Source of the DNA: Chryseobacterium pennae
GTDB taxonomy: Bacteria > Bacteroidota > Bacteroidia > Flavobacteriales > Weeksellaceae
Length of the DNA stretch: 36,855 bases
Assembly: GCF_003385515.1 (NCBI RefSeq)
Contig: NZ_QNVT01000041.1
Span: 1 to 36,855, forward strand
Direction of reading: 5' to 3'
Shown one piece after another: positions 9,112 to 17,827 of the stretch. The notes beneath the pieces were generated by a model that was given only the letters and a program-made list of their open reading frames with translations, had not been told where the DNA came from and ran no database searches. How positions within the stretch are numbered: position 1 is the first letter of the stretch; every line of letters starts with the position of its first letter. The translations under genes were made by a program, and so were the position numbers.

Positions 9112-10410
9112 TTACCACCATATTTCCAACTGAAGGCCAAATGATACTCCATTATTTTTGCTGATAAGTCTTGTATTGAAGTCCGAAACGCCTGTACTTC
9201 CGGTAAAGTCATCCGACCAATGTGCATAGGTAATAAATGGCCTTAAGACAGGTCTTGAATAATAGCCATAATCCCAGGAGATCTGCGGCGAAAATGTAAC
9301 TTTCTGTAAACTGCCTTCTACTCCCGATCGATTATTTTTCATATAGTCATTACCCGCTTCTAATGCGAGATTAAAATGCTTGTTGATATAGTACTGATAG
9401 CGAAAACCTACACTAAAAAAGTTTTTGGACACTTTATTATCCAGAATATTTTTCATATCGTCGGTATTACCAATTCCAAAATCTCTGTACTGATAGGTAA
9501 GTGAAGCTTGCACTGCATGTCTTTGTTTATCATCATACACAAAATTATTAATCAAATCAAATGAATTTGCTTTATCAAGATTATAGGTAATGGTATTGCC
9601 AGCATTTTCTGATATTGTCTTTCCTGAATTAGGACTTTCGGTAATTGAGCTTCCCTTTCGAAAAATGAGGGTAGAAGTATTACTGATGTTCTTTTTGGAA
9701 TACGTCCACCATCCCCCCAAAGCATATCCGGTAGATCTTGGAGTGTTGCTAATGTCATTTCGTGTTTTTATGCTGTATTGTCCTAAAAGATTCAGTTTAG
9801 AATGTTCGGAAACAGGAATATCCAGGTACCTGAAGTCTGTAACATAGGAATGGGCATCATTATTTCCATATTTAAATCTTATGAATGCCAGATTCATATT
9901 TCCCGAGTTTTTAATCTGGTAATTTTCTAGTCCTAATCCTATTTGTGAATTTTGTGCAGAATTAATCCAAAAATAATCCAGGGACTCCACATTTCTACGA
10001 TCATAATATCTTTTCCCTACCCATAGGTTTGCATTTTTTACAACTTTATTTATTTTACCGTAGAGCTGTGCTGTTTCTGGAAATTGCTTATATGCATCAC
10101 TCCCGAAAGGAATAAATTTCGCCATCATATACGTGACTTCGTACAGGTCCACAGAATCCTTGTCTTTGTATCGATAATTGAACTGAAGTTCTCCGTAATG
10201 ATTAGCTTCATTCCCCATTCTGAATTTATGTACATTATCCGGTGTTGTAAAATTTACCATCTGACCACCGTCTGACCATCCAAAACCTGTTCGGACATAT
10301 CCATTAACAGACAGTTCGTGGGATTTAAAATTAATTTTTTGCGCAAAGCATAGGGAGCATGCTAAAAGGGACAACAGAGAGCCCATTTGTAACAACTTCT
10401 TTTTTTTCAT
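9112..10410 (-). CDS. LamB/maltoporin-like outer membrane porin
   Basis: 432 residues with a signal peptide (residues 1 to about 23, ending CFA before QKIN) and then a beta-barrel sequence. It matches maltoporin features I know: VNGYVRTGFGWSDGGQ near the N-terminus (LamB GYxRSGIGW), RMGNEANHYGELQF (LamB RLGNEC.TYAELK), LWVGKRYYDRRNVESLDYFW (LamB [20 protein letters not shown]), and a C-terminus ending QLEIWW as in LamB QMEIWW. The likely role is diffusion of sugars across the outer membrane. It is a single-gene unit between maeB and ruvA, with no sugar-uptake partners next to it. The substrate cannot be told from sequence. Confidence 0.85.
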   Translation of the reverse strand: MKKKKLLQMGSLLSLLACSLCFAQKINFKSHELSVNGYVRTGFGWSDGGQMVNFTTPDNVHKFRMGNEANHYGELQFNYRYKDKDSVDLYEVTYMMAKFIPFGSDAYKQFPETAQLYGKINKVVKNANLWVGKRYYDRRNVESLDYFWINSAQNSQIGLGLENYQIKNSGNMNLAFIRFKYGNNDAHSYVTDFRYLDIPVSEHSKLNLLGQYSIKTRNDISNTPRSTGYALGGWWTYSKKNISNTSTLIFRKGSSITESPNSGKTISENAGNTITYNLDKANSFDLINNFVYDDKQRHAVQASLTYQYRDFGIGNTDDMKNILDNKVSKNFFSVGFRYQYYINKHFNLALEAGNDYMKNNRSGVEGSLQKVTFSPQISWDYGYYSRPVLRPFITYAHWSDDFTGSTGVSDFNTRLISKNNGVSFGLQLEIWW

Positions 10411-10527
10411 AGTGTTTCTTAAAAGGTAAACTACCCAAAAAACAATACAAACCTTTAACAGAATAAAATTATCTGTTATTTCATTAAAGCAAAAAATGTC
10501 ACAGTGGTTATACTCTACTGAATATCA

Positions 10528-10663
10528 AAAAAGCATATTCCGATTAAGTCGGGAATAGGAGCAAATCAATGATTATGCATTGGCAATAGAATTATATTAC
10601 ACATCTGGATATCTTTTTTCATGCATTTGTACTCTGTGTTCTTTAGTTCGTTTGTGTTTTTTA
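10528..10663 (-). ncRNA. Possible small RNA upstream of the porin gene
   Basis: A TAnnTTTG box (10677-10670, minus) would start a transcript near 10663. About 110-125 nt later the minus strand forms a GC-containing hairpin (10537-10556) followed by TTTTTT. It holds only tiny reading frames. It might be a stand-alone sRNA or an attenuated leader of the porin mRNA. No good -33 box is seen, so this is weak. Confidence 0.22.
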
Positions 10664-10894
10664 TTAACTCAAAGATATTAAATAATACAATTACCTTAAA
10701 AAAAACAGCAATCATTCATTATGATTCAAATATTATTAAATATTTTACATTTTCAGCCATGTGAAAAGCTTAATAATTTAAAATTGAAACATCAGAAAGA
10801 TAAAAATATAAACCTAATTAATTCTCAAAAAACCAGAATTTCAGGTATTCTCTTATCATTTAACACAAATTTCACTCATAATATATAAAAAACA

Positions 10895-10920
10895 AAACCA
10901 GACAAATACTCGTCTGGTTT
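10895..10920 (-). terminator. Rho-independent terminator after maeB
   Basis: AAACCAGAC (10895-10903) pairs with GTCTGGTTT (10912-10920) around an 8-nt loop. On the minus strand it is followed by TTTGTTTTTT. It lies 42 bases after the maeB stop. Confidence 0.8.
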
Positions 10921-10962
10921 AATTTTATCTTTATGATATGCAGGCATATCAATTTTGTTATG

Positions 10963-13248
10963 TTATTTCTTTTCTCTTCTTTGTGCATCAAGAACAGCAA
11001 TGGTAGCAAGATTCACGATCTCATCTACGCTGGAACGCATCTGAAGAACATGTACAGGTTGTTTTAATCCCATAAGGATTGGTCCGATCACCTGTGCTAC
11101 TTTCATTCCTCTTAGAATTTTGTAAGAAAGGTTGGCACTTTCAAGATTCGGGAAGATGAATGTATTTGCCGGAGTTGTTCCCAGTTTTGAGAAAGGATAA
11201 TCGCTCAGGTGATCTGCATTCATAGCAAAATCCGGCTGAATTTCACCATCAACAATCATCTTAGGATACTTCTCATGAAGGATACTTACAGCTTTTGCCA
11301 CTTTTTTGGAAGTTTCAGAAATGGCTGCAAAGTTTTCAAATCCAAGCATTGCAATTCTAGGTTCGATTGCAAAAGATTTCACTGTAAATTCTGCCATTTT
11401 AGCAATATTCACTAGATCTTCAGCTGTCGGATTCTGATTGATAGAGGTATCTGCGAAGAAAATAGGTTTCTTTTCAGACAGGATCATCATCATTGCTGCT
11501 ACTTTATCTACTCCTTTATCTTTTTCAATAACTTCTAAAACAGGACGAAGAACTGAAGCATAGTTTTTAGAGAACCCAACGATAAGACCATCAGTATCTC
11601 CGTGCTTCAGCATCAAAGGTCCGAAATAATCTCTCTGACGAACATATCTTTTAGCCTTGTACTCGTTCATTCCTTTTCTCTGACGAAGTTTCCAAAGGGT
11701 TTCTCTATATTTTTTTCTGTTTTCTTTCTGATCATCATCACTTGGATCAATGATTGGAATATCCAGGTTCATCCCGTAACGTTCCATCTGTTCCTTGATG
11801 TATTTTTTATCTCCTAAAAGACTTGGGTATGCAATTCCTTCTTCATAAAGAATCTGTGCTGCTTTTAATACGTTATATTCTTCAGCATTTCCAAGGGTAA
11901 TTCTTTTCGGATTGGATTTTGCACGGCTCTGCATCATTCTTACCAATCTTTCATCTCTACCCATTCTGTCCAGAAGCTGATGCTCATACTCTTCAAAGTC
12001 AGCAATCTGCTTTCTGGCAACACCACTTTCCATGGCAGCTTTTGCTACAGCACTTGATACTTTTGTGATCAGTCTGTTATCAAATGGCTTTGGAATAAAA
12101 TATTCTCTTCCGAACTGAAGGTTCTGAACGTTATAAGCAAGAATTACAGCTTCCGGCACCGGTTCTTTTGCTAAATCAGCAATAGCGTGTACTGCTGCAA
12201 GCTTCATTTCTTCATTAATTCCCGTAGCCTGAACGTCTAATGCGCCACGGAAGATATAAGGGAAACCTAATACATTGTTTACCTGGTTAGGAAAATCACT
12301 TCTTCCTGTTGCCATGATTACATCTTTACGTGTAGAAAGAGCAAGGTCATAAGCAATTTCCGGATCCGGATTCGCTAAAGCAAACACGATAGGGTTATCG
12401 TTCATGCTTAACAACATTTCAGGATTCATTACATTTCCTTTGGATAATCCTACAAAAACATCAGATCCTTTTACAGCATCTTCTAATGTTTCAATATCAG
12501 TCTGAGCAATGAAATCTAATTTTTCAGGAGTAAGGTTCTCTCTCTTATGATTGATTACCCCTTTACTGTCACACATCAGGACATTTTCTTTTTTCAGTCC
12601 TAATGAAATATAAAGCTTTGTACAGGCGATTGCAGCAGCTCCTGCTCCATTCACTACCATTTTCACTTTATCAATATCTTTATTGGCGATCTGTAAAGAG
12701 TTGATCAATGCAGCCGCAGAAATAATTGCGGTTCCATGCTGATCATCGTGCATTAAAGGAATATTCAATTCCTCTTTTAGTTTTTGTTCTATATAAAATG
12801 CTTCCGGAGCCTTAATATCTTCAAGGTTGATTCCTCCGAATGTAGGAGCAATTCCTTTTACGATTTCAATGAATTTATCAGGATCTTTTTCATCAATCTC
12901 AATATCAAAAACATTGATATCAGCAAAAATTTTGAACAAAAGGCCTTTTCCTTCCATCACCGGTTTTGATGCTTCTGCTCCAATATCCCCTAATCCAAGT
13001 ACGGCAGTACCGTTAGAAATTACAGCTACCAGATTTCCTTTTCCTGTATAATCGTAAACAGTTTCCGGCTTATCGTGAATTTCCATACAAGGAACTGCTA
13101 CTCCCGGGGAATATGCTAATGACAGATCTCTCTGAGATGAGTGTGGTTTGGATGGTATAACTTCGATTTTCCCTTTGGGTTCTGCTTTATGATAATCTAA
13201 CGCGGCCTGACTAAAGTTCTTTTCGTCGCGATTGTTGTTACTTGACAT
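10963..13248 (-). CDS. maeB: NADP-dependent malic enzyme with phosphotransacetylase-like C-terminal domain
   Basis: 761 residues, the length of the two-domain MaeB type. It decarboxylates malate oxidatively to pyruvate, making NADPH. The N-terminal malic enzyme part (about 1-430) shows SLAYSPGVAVPCMEI, GTAVLGLGDIGAEASKPVMEGKG, HDDQHGTAIIS and the nucleotide-binding VNGAGAAAIACTKL. The C-terminal part (about 430-761) resembles phosphate acetyltransferase (FADTSINQNPTAEDLVNIA, MIVDGEIQPDFAMN) and in this family is thought to be regulatory, sensing acetyl-CoA, rather than catalytic. It starts 15 nt after the sugar kinase stop, so the two are probably cotranscribed, and a strong terminator follows. 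Confidence 0.96.
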   Translation of the reverse strand: MSSNNNRDEKNFSQAALDYHKAEPKGKIEVIPSKPHSSQRDLSLAYSPGVAVPCMEIHDKPETVYDYTGKGNLVAVISNGTAVLGLGDIGAEASKPVMEGKGLLFKIFADINVFDIEIDEKDPDKFIEIVKGIAPTFGGINLEDIKAPEAFYIEQKLKEELNIPLMHDDQHGTAIISAAALINSLQIANKDIDKVKMVVNGAGAAAIACTKLYISLGLKKENVLMCDSKGVINHKRENLTPEKLDFIAQTDIETLEDAVKGSDVFVGLSKGNVMNPEMLLSMNDNPIVFALANPDPEIAYDLALSTRKDVIMATGRSDFPNQVNNVLGFPYIFRGALDVQATGINEEMKLAAVHAIADLAKEPVPEAVILAYNVQNLQFGREYFIPKPFDNRLITKVSSAVAKAAMESGVARKQIADFEEYEHQLLDRMGRDERLVRMMQSRAKSNPKRITLGNAEEYNVLKAAQILYEEGIAYPSLLGDKKYIKEQMERYGMNLDIPIIDPSDDDQKENRKKYRETLWKLRQRKGMNEYKAKRYVRQRDYFGPLMLKHGDTDGLIVGFSKNYASVLRPVLEVIEKDKGVDKVAAMMMILSEKKPIFFADTSINQNPTAEDLVNIAKMAEFTVKSFAIEPRIAMLGFENFAAISETSKKVAKAVSILHEKYPKMIVDGEIQPDFAMNADHLSDYPFSKLGTTPANTFIFPNLESANLSYKILRGMKVAQVIGPILMGLKQPVHVLQMRSSVDEIVNLATIAVLDAQRREKK

Positions 13249-13263
13249 AAGTTTTATTTTTTG

Positions 13264-14115
13264 TTAGAGTATATATTTAATGTGGTAATCTACTAAGCTT
13301 TCAATTGGTTTCTGAACTACATGTCCCACATTTAAATTAAGTTCTTCGGCTACAGAGCGTAAAATATTTTCATAATAATAAGCAATGGAGCCAATAAAGT
13401 TGATTTCAGCGTCATTGGCCTCCTGATAAGGCATAACCTGATATTCGAAGAAGCTTTTCATTTCTTCAAAAACCATGTTCACAAAGTAAGGATGATCCTT
13501 TCTTTCCACAACAAATTTATTGAAATCAGCCAAATAGGCATTTGGTCTTGGAGCGTGATACATGTTTTTCAATGCATCTTCTATAGTAAGTTTATAGTCT
13601 GTTTCAAATTCTAGATGAAGATCTGCAGGAAGTTTTTTCATGAAATATCTGCGCACGAGCTGTTTTCCGATCGCACTTCCGCTTCCCTCATCTCCCATCA
13701 GGAATCCAAGGGATGGTAATTCAATCTTCACATCTTTACCATCAAAATAACATGAGTTTGATCCTGTGCCTAAAATGCACACAATTGCAGGTTTTCCTTT
13801 ATAGGCGGCATAAGCAGCGGCCATCAGGTCTTCTTTTACAATAATTTCGGCTTTATCAAATACTTTTTTAAGCTCGATTTCTATGGTTTCGCGGTTTTTT
13901 TCCACACCACATCCGGAGCCATAGAAAAAAACTTTGGTAATTGAATTTTTAACCAATATCAGATTGCTGTTCTTCTGTATTTCAGGAGCGATAAGTTCTC
14001 TGTTAATAAAATTCGGATTGAAACCGATGGTTTCAGTTTTCAGAAAAACCTTTTTGAAATCATCAAGTATTACCCAATCCGATTTAGTAGAACCACTATC
14101 TACAATAGCAACCAT
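13264..14115 (-). CDS. BadF/BadG-type ATPase, N-acetylglucosamine kinase-like
   Basis: 283 residues with an actin-like/ASKHA kinase fold. The phosphate-1 loop is VDSGSTKSDWVI (residues 5-16), the central phosphate-2 motif LGTGSNS (115-121), followed by GFLMGDEGSGSAIGKQL (137-153). These fit the BadF/BadG/BcrA/BcrD ATPase family branch annotated as N-acetylglucosamine kinase, which would phosphorylate an amino sugar, possibly for cell wall recycling. The substrate is not proven by the sequence. It lies 15 nt upstream of maeB on the same strand and 84 nt downstream of the coiled-coil gene. Confidence 0.85.
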   Translation of the reverse strand: MVAIVDSGSTKSDWVILDDFKKVFLKTETIGFNPNFINRELIAPEIQKNSNLILVKNSITKVFFYGSGCGVEKNRETIEIELKKVFDKAEIIVKEDLMAAAYAAYKGKPAIVCILGTGSNSCYFDGKDVKIELPSLGFLMGDEGSGSAIGKQLVRRYFMKKLPADLHLEFETDYKLTIEDALKNMYHAPRPNAYLADFNKFVVERKDHPYFVNMVFEEMKSFFEYQVMPYQEANDAEINFIGSIAYYYENILRSVAEELNLNVGHVVQKPIESLVDYHIKYIL

Positions 14116-14199
14116 ATTTTAGATTTTAATTTAAGGATGCTAAATTATGAATTTATCTTCAATTAGCGTTTAAAACAACCTGGAAGCTGTCTAAAATCA

Positions 14200-14463
14200 T
14201 TAATGTTTAATTTCAGTTTTTTTATCATTGAATTGCAGAAGCCAATCTTCAATTTCATCTTCCAGATAAGATGCCTGCAGCACCATGGCATTGATAAAAT
14301 CATCGGGAACAGGTTCGCCATTGGAATTTTCAAGATTCCAAAGTTCATTAGACATATTTTCGTACTCAGAATACACTCGTTTGAAGCGGGAGTTTTCTTT
14401 TTCAAGAGCTTCAATATTTTTCTGTTGAAGCTGAAATTTTCTGTATTTGTTTTGACTTTTCAT
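14200..14463 (-). CDS. Small coiled-coil hypothetical protein
   Basis: 87 residues, hydrophilic and strongly charged, with heptad-like helical stretches (KNIEALEKENSRFKRVYSEYENMSNELWNLE) and an acidic second half (ASYLEDEIEDWLLQFNDKKTEIKH). No signal peptide or membrane segment. I do not recognise a family or function. The frame is favoured over the overlapping antisense and shifted frames because its composition is that of a soluble coiled coil and it sits upstream of the kinase gene in the same direction, probably at the head of that operon. Confidence 0.7.
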   Translation of the reverse strand: MKSQNKYRKFQLQQKNIEALEKENSRFKRVYSEYENMSNELWNLENSNGEPVPDDFINAMVLQASYLEDEIEDWLLQFNDKKTEIKH

Positions 14464-14826
14464 ACAAATATTATTAACAATTGGTCATAAAAAATTAGAG
14501 TAGTATGCTTTCAAATAGGCATTACAAGATAGAAAAACCATTATCACAAGGATTTGAAAATGAATTTATTATCAGGTTGTAGTAACATCATTCCGCTTAT
14601 TAAAATTAGAAATAATTTTTATTTAAAAAAATATTTTAACAACTTTTTTCAGTGTTTAACATATAGTTATAAATTTGCATATTCATATTGTAAAGTATCC
14701 TGATTTGAAATAATTGAAAACCATTATGAATACACAGGATCGCAGGGACTATTGATTGTTTCACTTATAAAACATTCTAAAACCCAATACAATATAAGAT
14801 ATATTTTCAGTTTTTATATTAATTAA
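14464..14826. other. Divergent intergenic region
   Basis: 363 bases between the divergent coiled-coil and GtrA genes. On the plus strand TAAATTTG (14670-14677) fits the -7 consensus and would give a leader of about 140 nt for GtrA, but no convincing TTTG -33 box is seen. No gene or strong hairpin is visible. Confidence 0.5.
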
Positions 14827-15285
14827 ATGAAAGAAATACTTATACGCCAGAAACAGGTTTTGTTCTTCATTATTGCCGGAGGACTAAGCGCAATTGTTGA
14901 AATTGGCAGCTTTAAAATATTCAGTACTTATCTGCCTCACTTCTTTGCAAAAGAAACTAACTTTCATGGTATACACTATCCTTTAAGTAATATTTTCTCT
15001 ACCAGCTGTGGAATTATCACCAACTACTTTCTGAGCATCTGGTTTGTTTTTGAAAGAGGAAAACATTCGAAGAAGAAAGAGTTTGCTTATTTTATGCTGG
15101 TGTCTTTTATCTCCACGTTGTTAAGCCTAGGTTTCTTCCAGATATTCTACAGCTTTATTTTTAAAGATAATATCAATTTAATTTTTTATACCTTGAGTCC
15201 GGAAATGATCAGCAAGATTGCAGCAATCCTGTTGGTTTCCATTCTTAATTATTCGGTAAAGAAGAAAGTAATTTTTAACGGTTAA
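14827..15285 (+). CDS. GtrA-like family membrane protein
   Basis: 152 residues with four hydrophobic segments (about 11-28, 50-70, 85-105 and 125-145) and the GtrA-like pattern: FIIAGGLSAIVEIGSFK at the start and STSCGIITNYFLSIWFVF in the second helix. GtrA-like proteins move or present undecaprenyl-linked sugars for surface glycan modification in characterised cases. The start is the ATG at 14827 and the TAA ends at 15285, 3 nt before the acyltransferase start, so the two genes form an operon. Confidence 0.85.
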   Translation: MKEILIRQKQVLFFIIAGGLSAIVEIGSFKIFSTYLPHFFAKETNFHGIHYPLSNIFSTSCGIITNYFLSIWFVFERGKHSKKKEFAYFMLVSFISTLLSLGFFQIFYSFIFKDNINLIFYTLSPEMISKIAAILLVSILNYSVKKKVIFNG

Positions 15286-15288
15286 ACT

Positions 15289-16017
15289 GTGACAAAAATT
15301 TTAAATTATCTCTGGAGATTTTGGCTGTTGTTATTAGCATTTGTTCTAACAACCACTCTTGGGATCCCCGTTTATATTTTATCTTTTAGTAAGAAACATT
15401 ATAAATACGCTTATAAATTTATCCGGTTATGGTGTTTCGGCATGTTTTACGGCATGGGCTTCCGGTATGACCTTATTAAGCTTTCTGAGCAAGAAAAAGA
15501 CAGAAACAAAGAATACGTTTTCATCTCGAACCACACTTCGATTATGGATATCATGCTAACCTGCATTCTTTTTCCGCACCACCCGATTTGTTTTGTTGGG
15601 AAAAAGGAACTTGTTAAGATTCCAATTTTCGGAACTATTTATCAAAGGATATGCGTAATGGTAGATAGAGCAAGTGCAAAAAGCCGTGCTGATGTATACC
15701 GAAGATGTGCAGAAAAAATGGAGGAAGGTAACAGCATTGCTATTTTCCCTGAAGGTGGTGTTCCTGATGATACTTCCATTATTCTGGATGACTTTAAAGA
15801 CGGAGCTTTTATGCTATCATCAAAACATAACTCTCCTATTGCTGTTTATACCTTTATCGGGCTTAAGGAAATGTTTCCTTTTGACAGCTCAAAAGGTCAC
15901 CCGGGAAGGGTAAAGGTTTATTTCATTGGAATTATAGAACCTACTGCTTCTCCAAAAGACTTAAAGTCAGAAGCTTATCAAGTAATTAAAAAAACATTGA
16001 TTGAGCATTCTATTTAA
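15289..16017 (+). CDS. 1-acyl-sn-glycerol-3-phosphate acyltransferase (PlsC-like)
   Basis: 242 residues. An N-terminal membrane segment (about 8-30) precedes the acyltransferase domain. The catalytic H(X4)D motif is NHTSIMD (H82, D87), followed by the FVGKKEL block (103-109) and FPEGG (153-157, motif III). PlsC-type enzymes acylate lysophosphatidic acid in phospholipid synthesis; a role on an ornithine or other lipid cannot be excluded. The start is a GTG at 15289, 3 nt after the GtrA stop, with no better ATG upstream. Confidence 0.88.
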   Translation: MTKILNYLWRFWLLLLAFVLTTTLGIPVYILSFSKKHYKYAYKFIRLWCFGMFYGMGFRYDLIKLSEQEKDRNKEYVFISNHTSIMDIMLTCILFPHHPICFVGKKELVKIPIFGTIYQRICVMVDRASAKSRADVYRRCAEKMEEGNSIAIFPEGGVPDDTSIILDDFKDGAFMLSSKHNSPIAVYTFIGLKEMFPFDSSKGHPGRVKVYFIGIIEPTASPKDLKSEAYQVIKKTLIEHSI

Positions 16018-16027
16018 AAGAATTAGT

Positions 16028-16035
16028 TATATTTG
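16028..16035 (+). promoter_or_regulatory. -7 box of the sugar transporter promoter
   Basis: TATATTTG matches TAnnTTTG and lies 22 nt before the ATG of the transporter gene. The nearest TTG upstream is 24 nt away, slightly long, and lies within the acyltransferase gene. Confidence 0.45.
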
Positions 16036-16057
16036 TTTGCGAAATTTTCAATAAAAT

Positions 16058-17827
16058 ATGTCAAAAACCAACCAGCCGACTAATTACCCGGCACTGTACA
16101 CACTTGTACTTGTATTTTTTTTCTGGGGTTTTATTGCTGCCGGCAATAGTATTTTCATCCCTTTTTGTAAAAACTATTTTTCTCTCGACCAGTTTCAGTC
16201 CCAGTTAATAGATTTTGCCTTTTATACTGCTTATTTTTTGGGAGCGTTGTTGCTTTTTATATTCAGTACGATAAAAGGAGTGGATCTTATCGGGAAATGG
16301 GGTTATAAAAAGAGTATTGTCTACGGGCTACTGCTCTCTGCCCTTGGTGCAGCAATCATGATTATTGCAGTGAAAAGCAATGTTTATTATGGTATGCTCA
16401 TCGGACTTTTTGTGGTTGCATTAGGTTTCTCCATTCAGCAGACTGCAGCGAATCCTTTTGCCGTGTTATTGGGAGATCCTAAAACCGGAGCCAGCAGACA
16501 GAATCTTGCAGGGGGAATCAACTCTTTTGGAACCTCTATCGGGCCAATTATTGTTGGTTTGGCACTTTTCGGAACGACTGCTACAGTAGATGATGACCAA
16601 ATCAAGCATCTGGCTCTTGATAAGGTAATCCTTCTTTATACAGCAGTAGGAGCACTTTTCCTTATAGCTGCAGGGATTTTCTACTTTTCAAAGAAACTTC
16701 CTGACGGAATTTCCACAGAACCTATGGAAAAGGCTGGTAAAGCAAGAAAAACATTGATTGCAATGACTATTCTTGTTATCCTTTTCTTTATTCCTGTATT
16801 CAATAGCTATAATTCTGAAGAAGCTAAAAGTATTGAAACTTTAGGCAGTGAGATTACTGTATTAGACAAAACTCTTGAAAAGGAAACTGATGCAGCAAAA
16901 ATTACAGAAATCAAGCAACACATTACAGATAAGAAAACAGAACTGGAAACCATCAAACATCCATTGGAGAAACAAAGAATGATGTATCTTGGAGGCGCAT
17001 TGCTTTCTGTAATTATCTGTCTTATTTTTGCCAATTCCAGTGCCAAGAAAAATACAGAAGGTTGGGGAGCTATGAGATATCCTCAGCTTGTACTGGGAAT
17101 GCTTGCCATCCTGGCTTATGTAGGAGTAGAAGTTGCCATAGGAAGTAACCTTGGAGAACTTTTAAGTATGTCTGAATTCGGAGGACACCAGTCTTCAGAT
17201 CTTGCACCCTATATTTCCATGTATTGGGGAAGCTTAATGATCGGAAGATGGACAGGTGCAATCAGTGTTTTCAGCTTAAGCAAGCAACAGCAGACTATTG
17301 CGACCATCATTGTCCCTTTCGTTGCTTTTTCGGTGATTATCGGAATCAATACGATTGCTCAAAAAGATATGTCTCACCTGTATTTCTATGCGATCTGTGT
17401 GGCTATTCAGGTTATATTATTCCTTATCAGTAAAAACAAACCTGCCGTTACGCTTATTATTTTTGGATTATTTGGGACTGCAGCAATGATTACAGGATTA
17501 TTGACTACTGGAAATGTTGCGATCTACGCATTCCTTTCCGGAGGTCTTGCCTGCAGTATCATGTGGCCTTCAATCTTTACATTAGCGATTACCGGTTTAG
17601 GAAAATATACAGCTCAGGGATCAGCATTCCTGGTTATGATGATCCTGGGAGGAGGTATTATTCCGCCGCTTCAGGGTAAGCTTGCTGACATTATCGGAAT
17701 TCACAATTCTTACGTAATTCCTGTTTTGTGTTTTGTGTACATTACTGTATTTGCTTATTTGGCTAAAAAATCTTTATTTAGACAAGGAATTAATGTTGAC
17801 GTTTTAGAATCCGAAGGTGCTCACTAA
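16058..17827 (+). CDS. FucP-type sugar MFS transporter
   Basis: 589 residues with at least 12 membrane segments. Motifs of the fucose/glucose-galactose:H+ symporter branch are visible: FFFWGFIAAGNSIFIP near the N-terminus, FSIQQTAANPFAVLLGDP (124-141) and NLAGGINSFGTSIGPIIVG (149-167). The likely role is proton-coupled sugar uptake. A non-membrane insertion (about 250-308) rich in Glu/Lys with coiled-coil character (ETLGSEITVLDKTLEKE) sits between two hydrophobic segments. Classical FucP is about 440 residues, so this is a long variant. Its stop overlaps the next gene by 11 nt. Confidence 0.9.
   Translation: MSKTNQPTNYPALYTLVLVFFFWGFIAAGNSIFIPFCKNYFSLDQFQSQLIDFAFYTAYFLGALLLFIFSTIKGVDLIGKWGYKKSIVYGLLLSALGAAIMIIAVKSNVYYGMLIGLFVVALGFSIQQTAANPFAVLLGDPKTGASRQNLAGGINSFGTSIGPIIVGLALFGTTATVDDDQIKHLALDKVILLYTAVGALFLIAAGIFYFSKKLPDGISTEPMEKAGKARKTLIAMTILVILFFIPVFNSYNSEEAKSIETLGSEITVLDKTLEKETDAAKITEIKQHITDKKTELETIKHPLEKQRMMYLGGALLSVIICLIFANSSAKKNTEGWGAMRYPQLVLGMLAILAYVGVEVAIGSNLGELLSMSEFGGHQSSDLAPYISMYWGSLMIGRWTGAISVFSLSKQQQTIATIIVPFVAFSVIIGINTIAQKDMSHLYFYAICVAIQVILFLISKNKPAVTLIIFGLFGTAAMITGLLTTGNVAIYAFLSGGLACSIMWPSIFTLAITGLGKYTAQGSAFLVMMILGGGIIPPLQGKLADIIGIHNSYVIPVLCFVYITVFAYLAKKSLFRQGINVDVLESEGAH

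Larger units (their letters stand above)
10411..10962. other. AT-rich intergenic region between porin and maeB
   Basis: 552 bases with no credible protein gene. It contains the maeB terminator (10895-10920), a TATCTTTG box on the minus strand (10677-10670), and a hairpin, ATTCCGA (10537-10543) with TCGGGAAT (10549-10556), followed by six T residues on the minus strand. The last two could bound a short transcript. The remainder must hold the porin promoter, which I cannot place with confidence. Confidence 0.5.

Noticed and set aside
14203..14490. 95-codon plus-strand frame opposite the coiled-coil gene
   Set aside because: Its Phe/Ile-rich translation is the antisense of the charged coiled coil; the minus-strand frame has normal protein composition and operon context.
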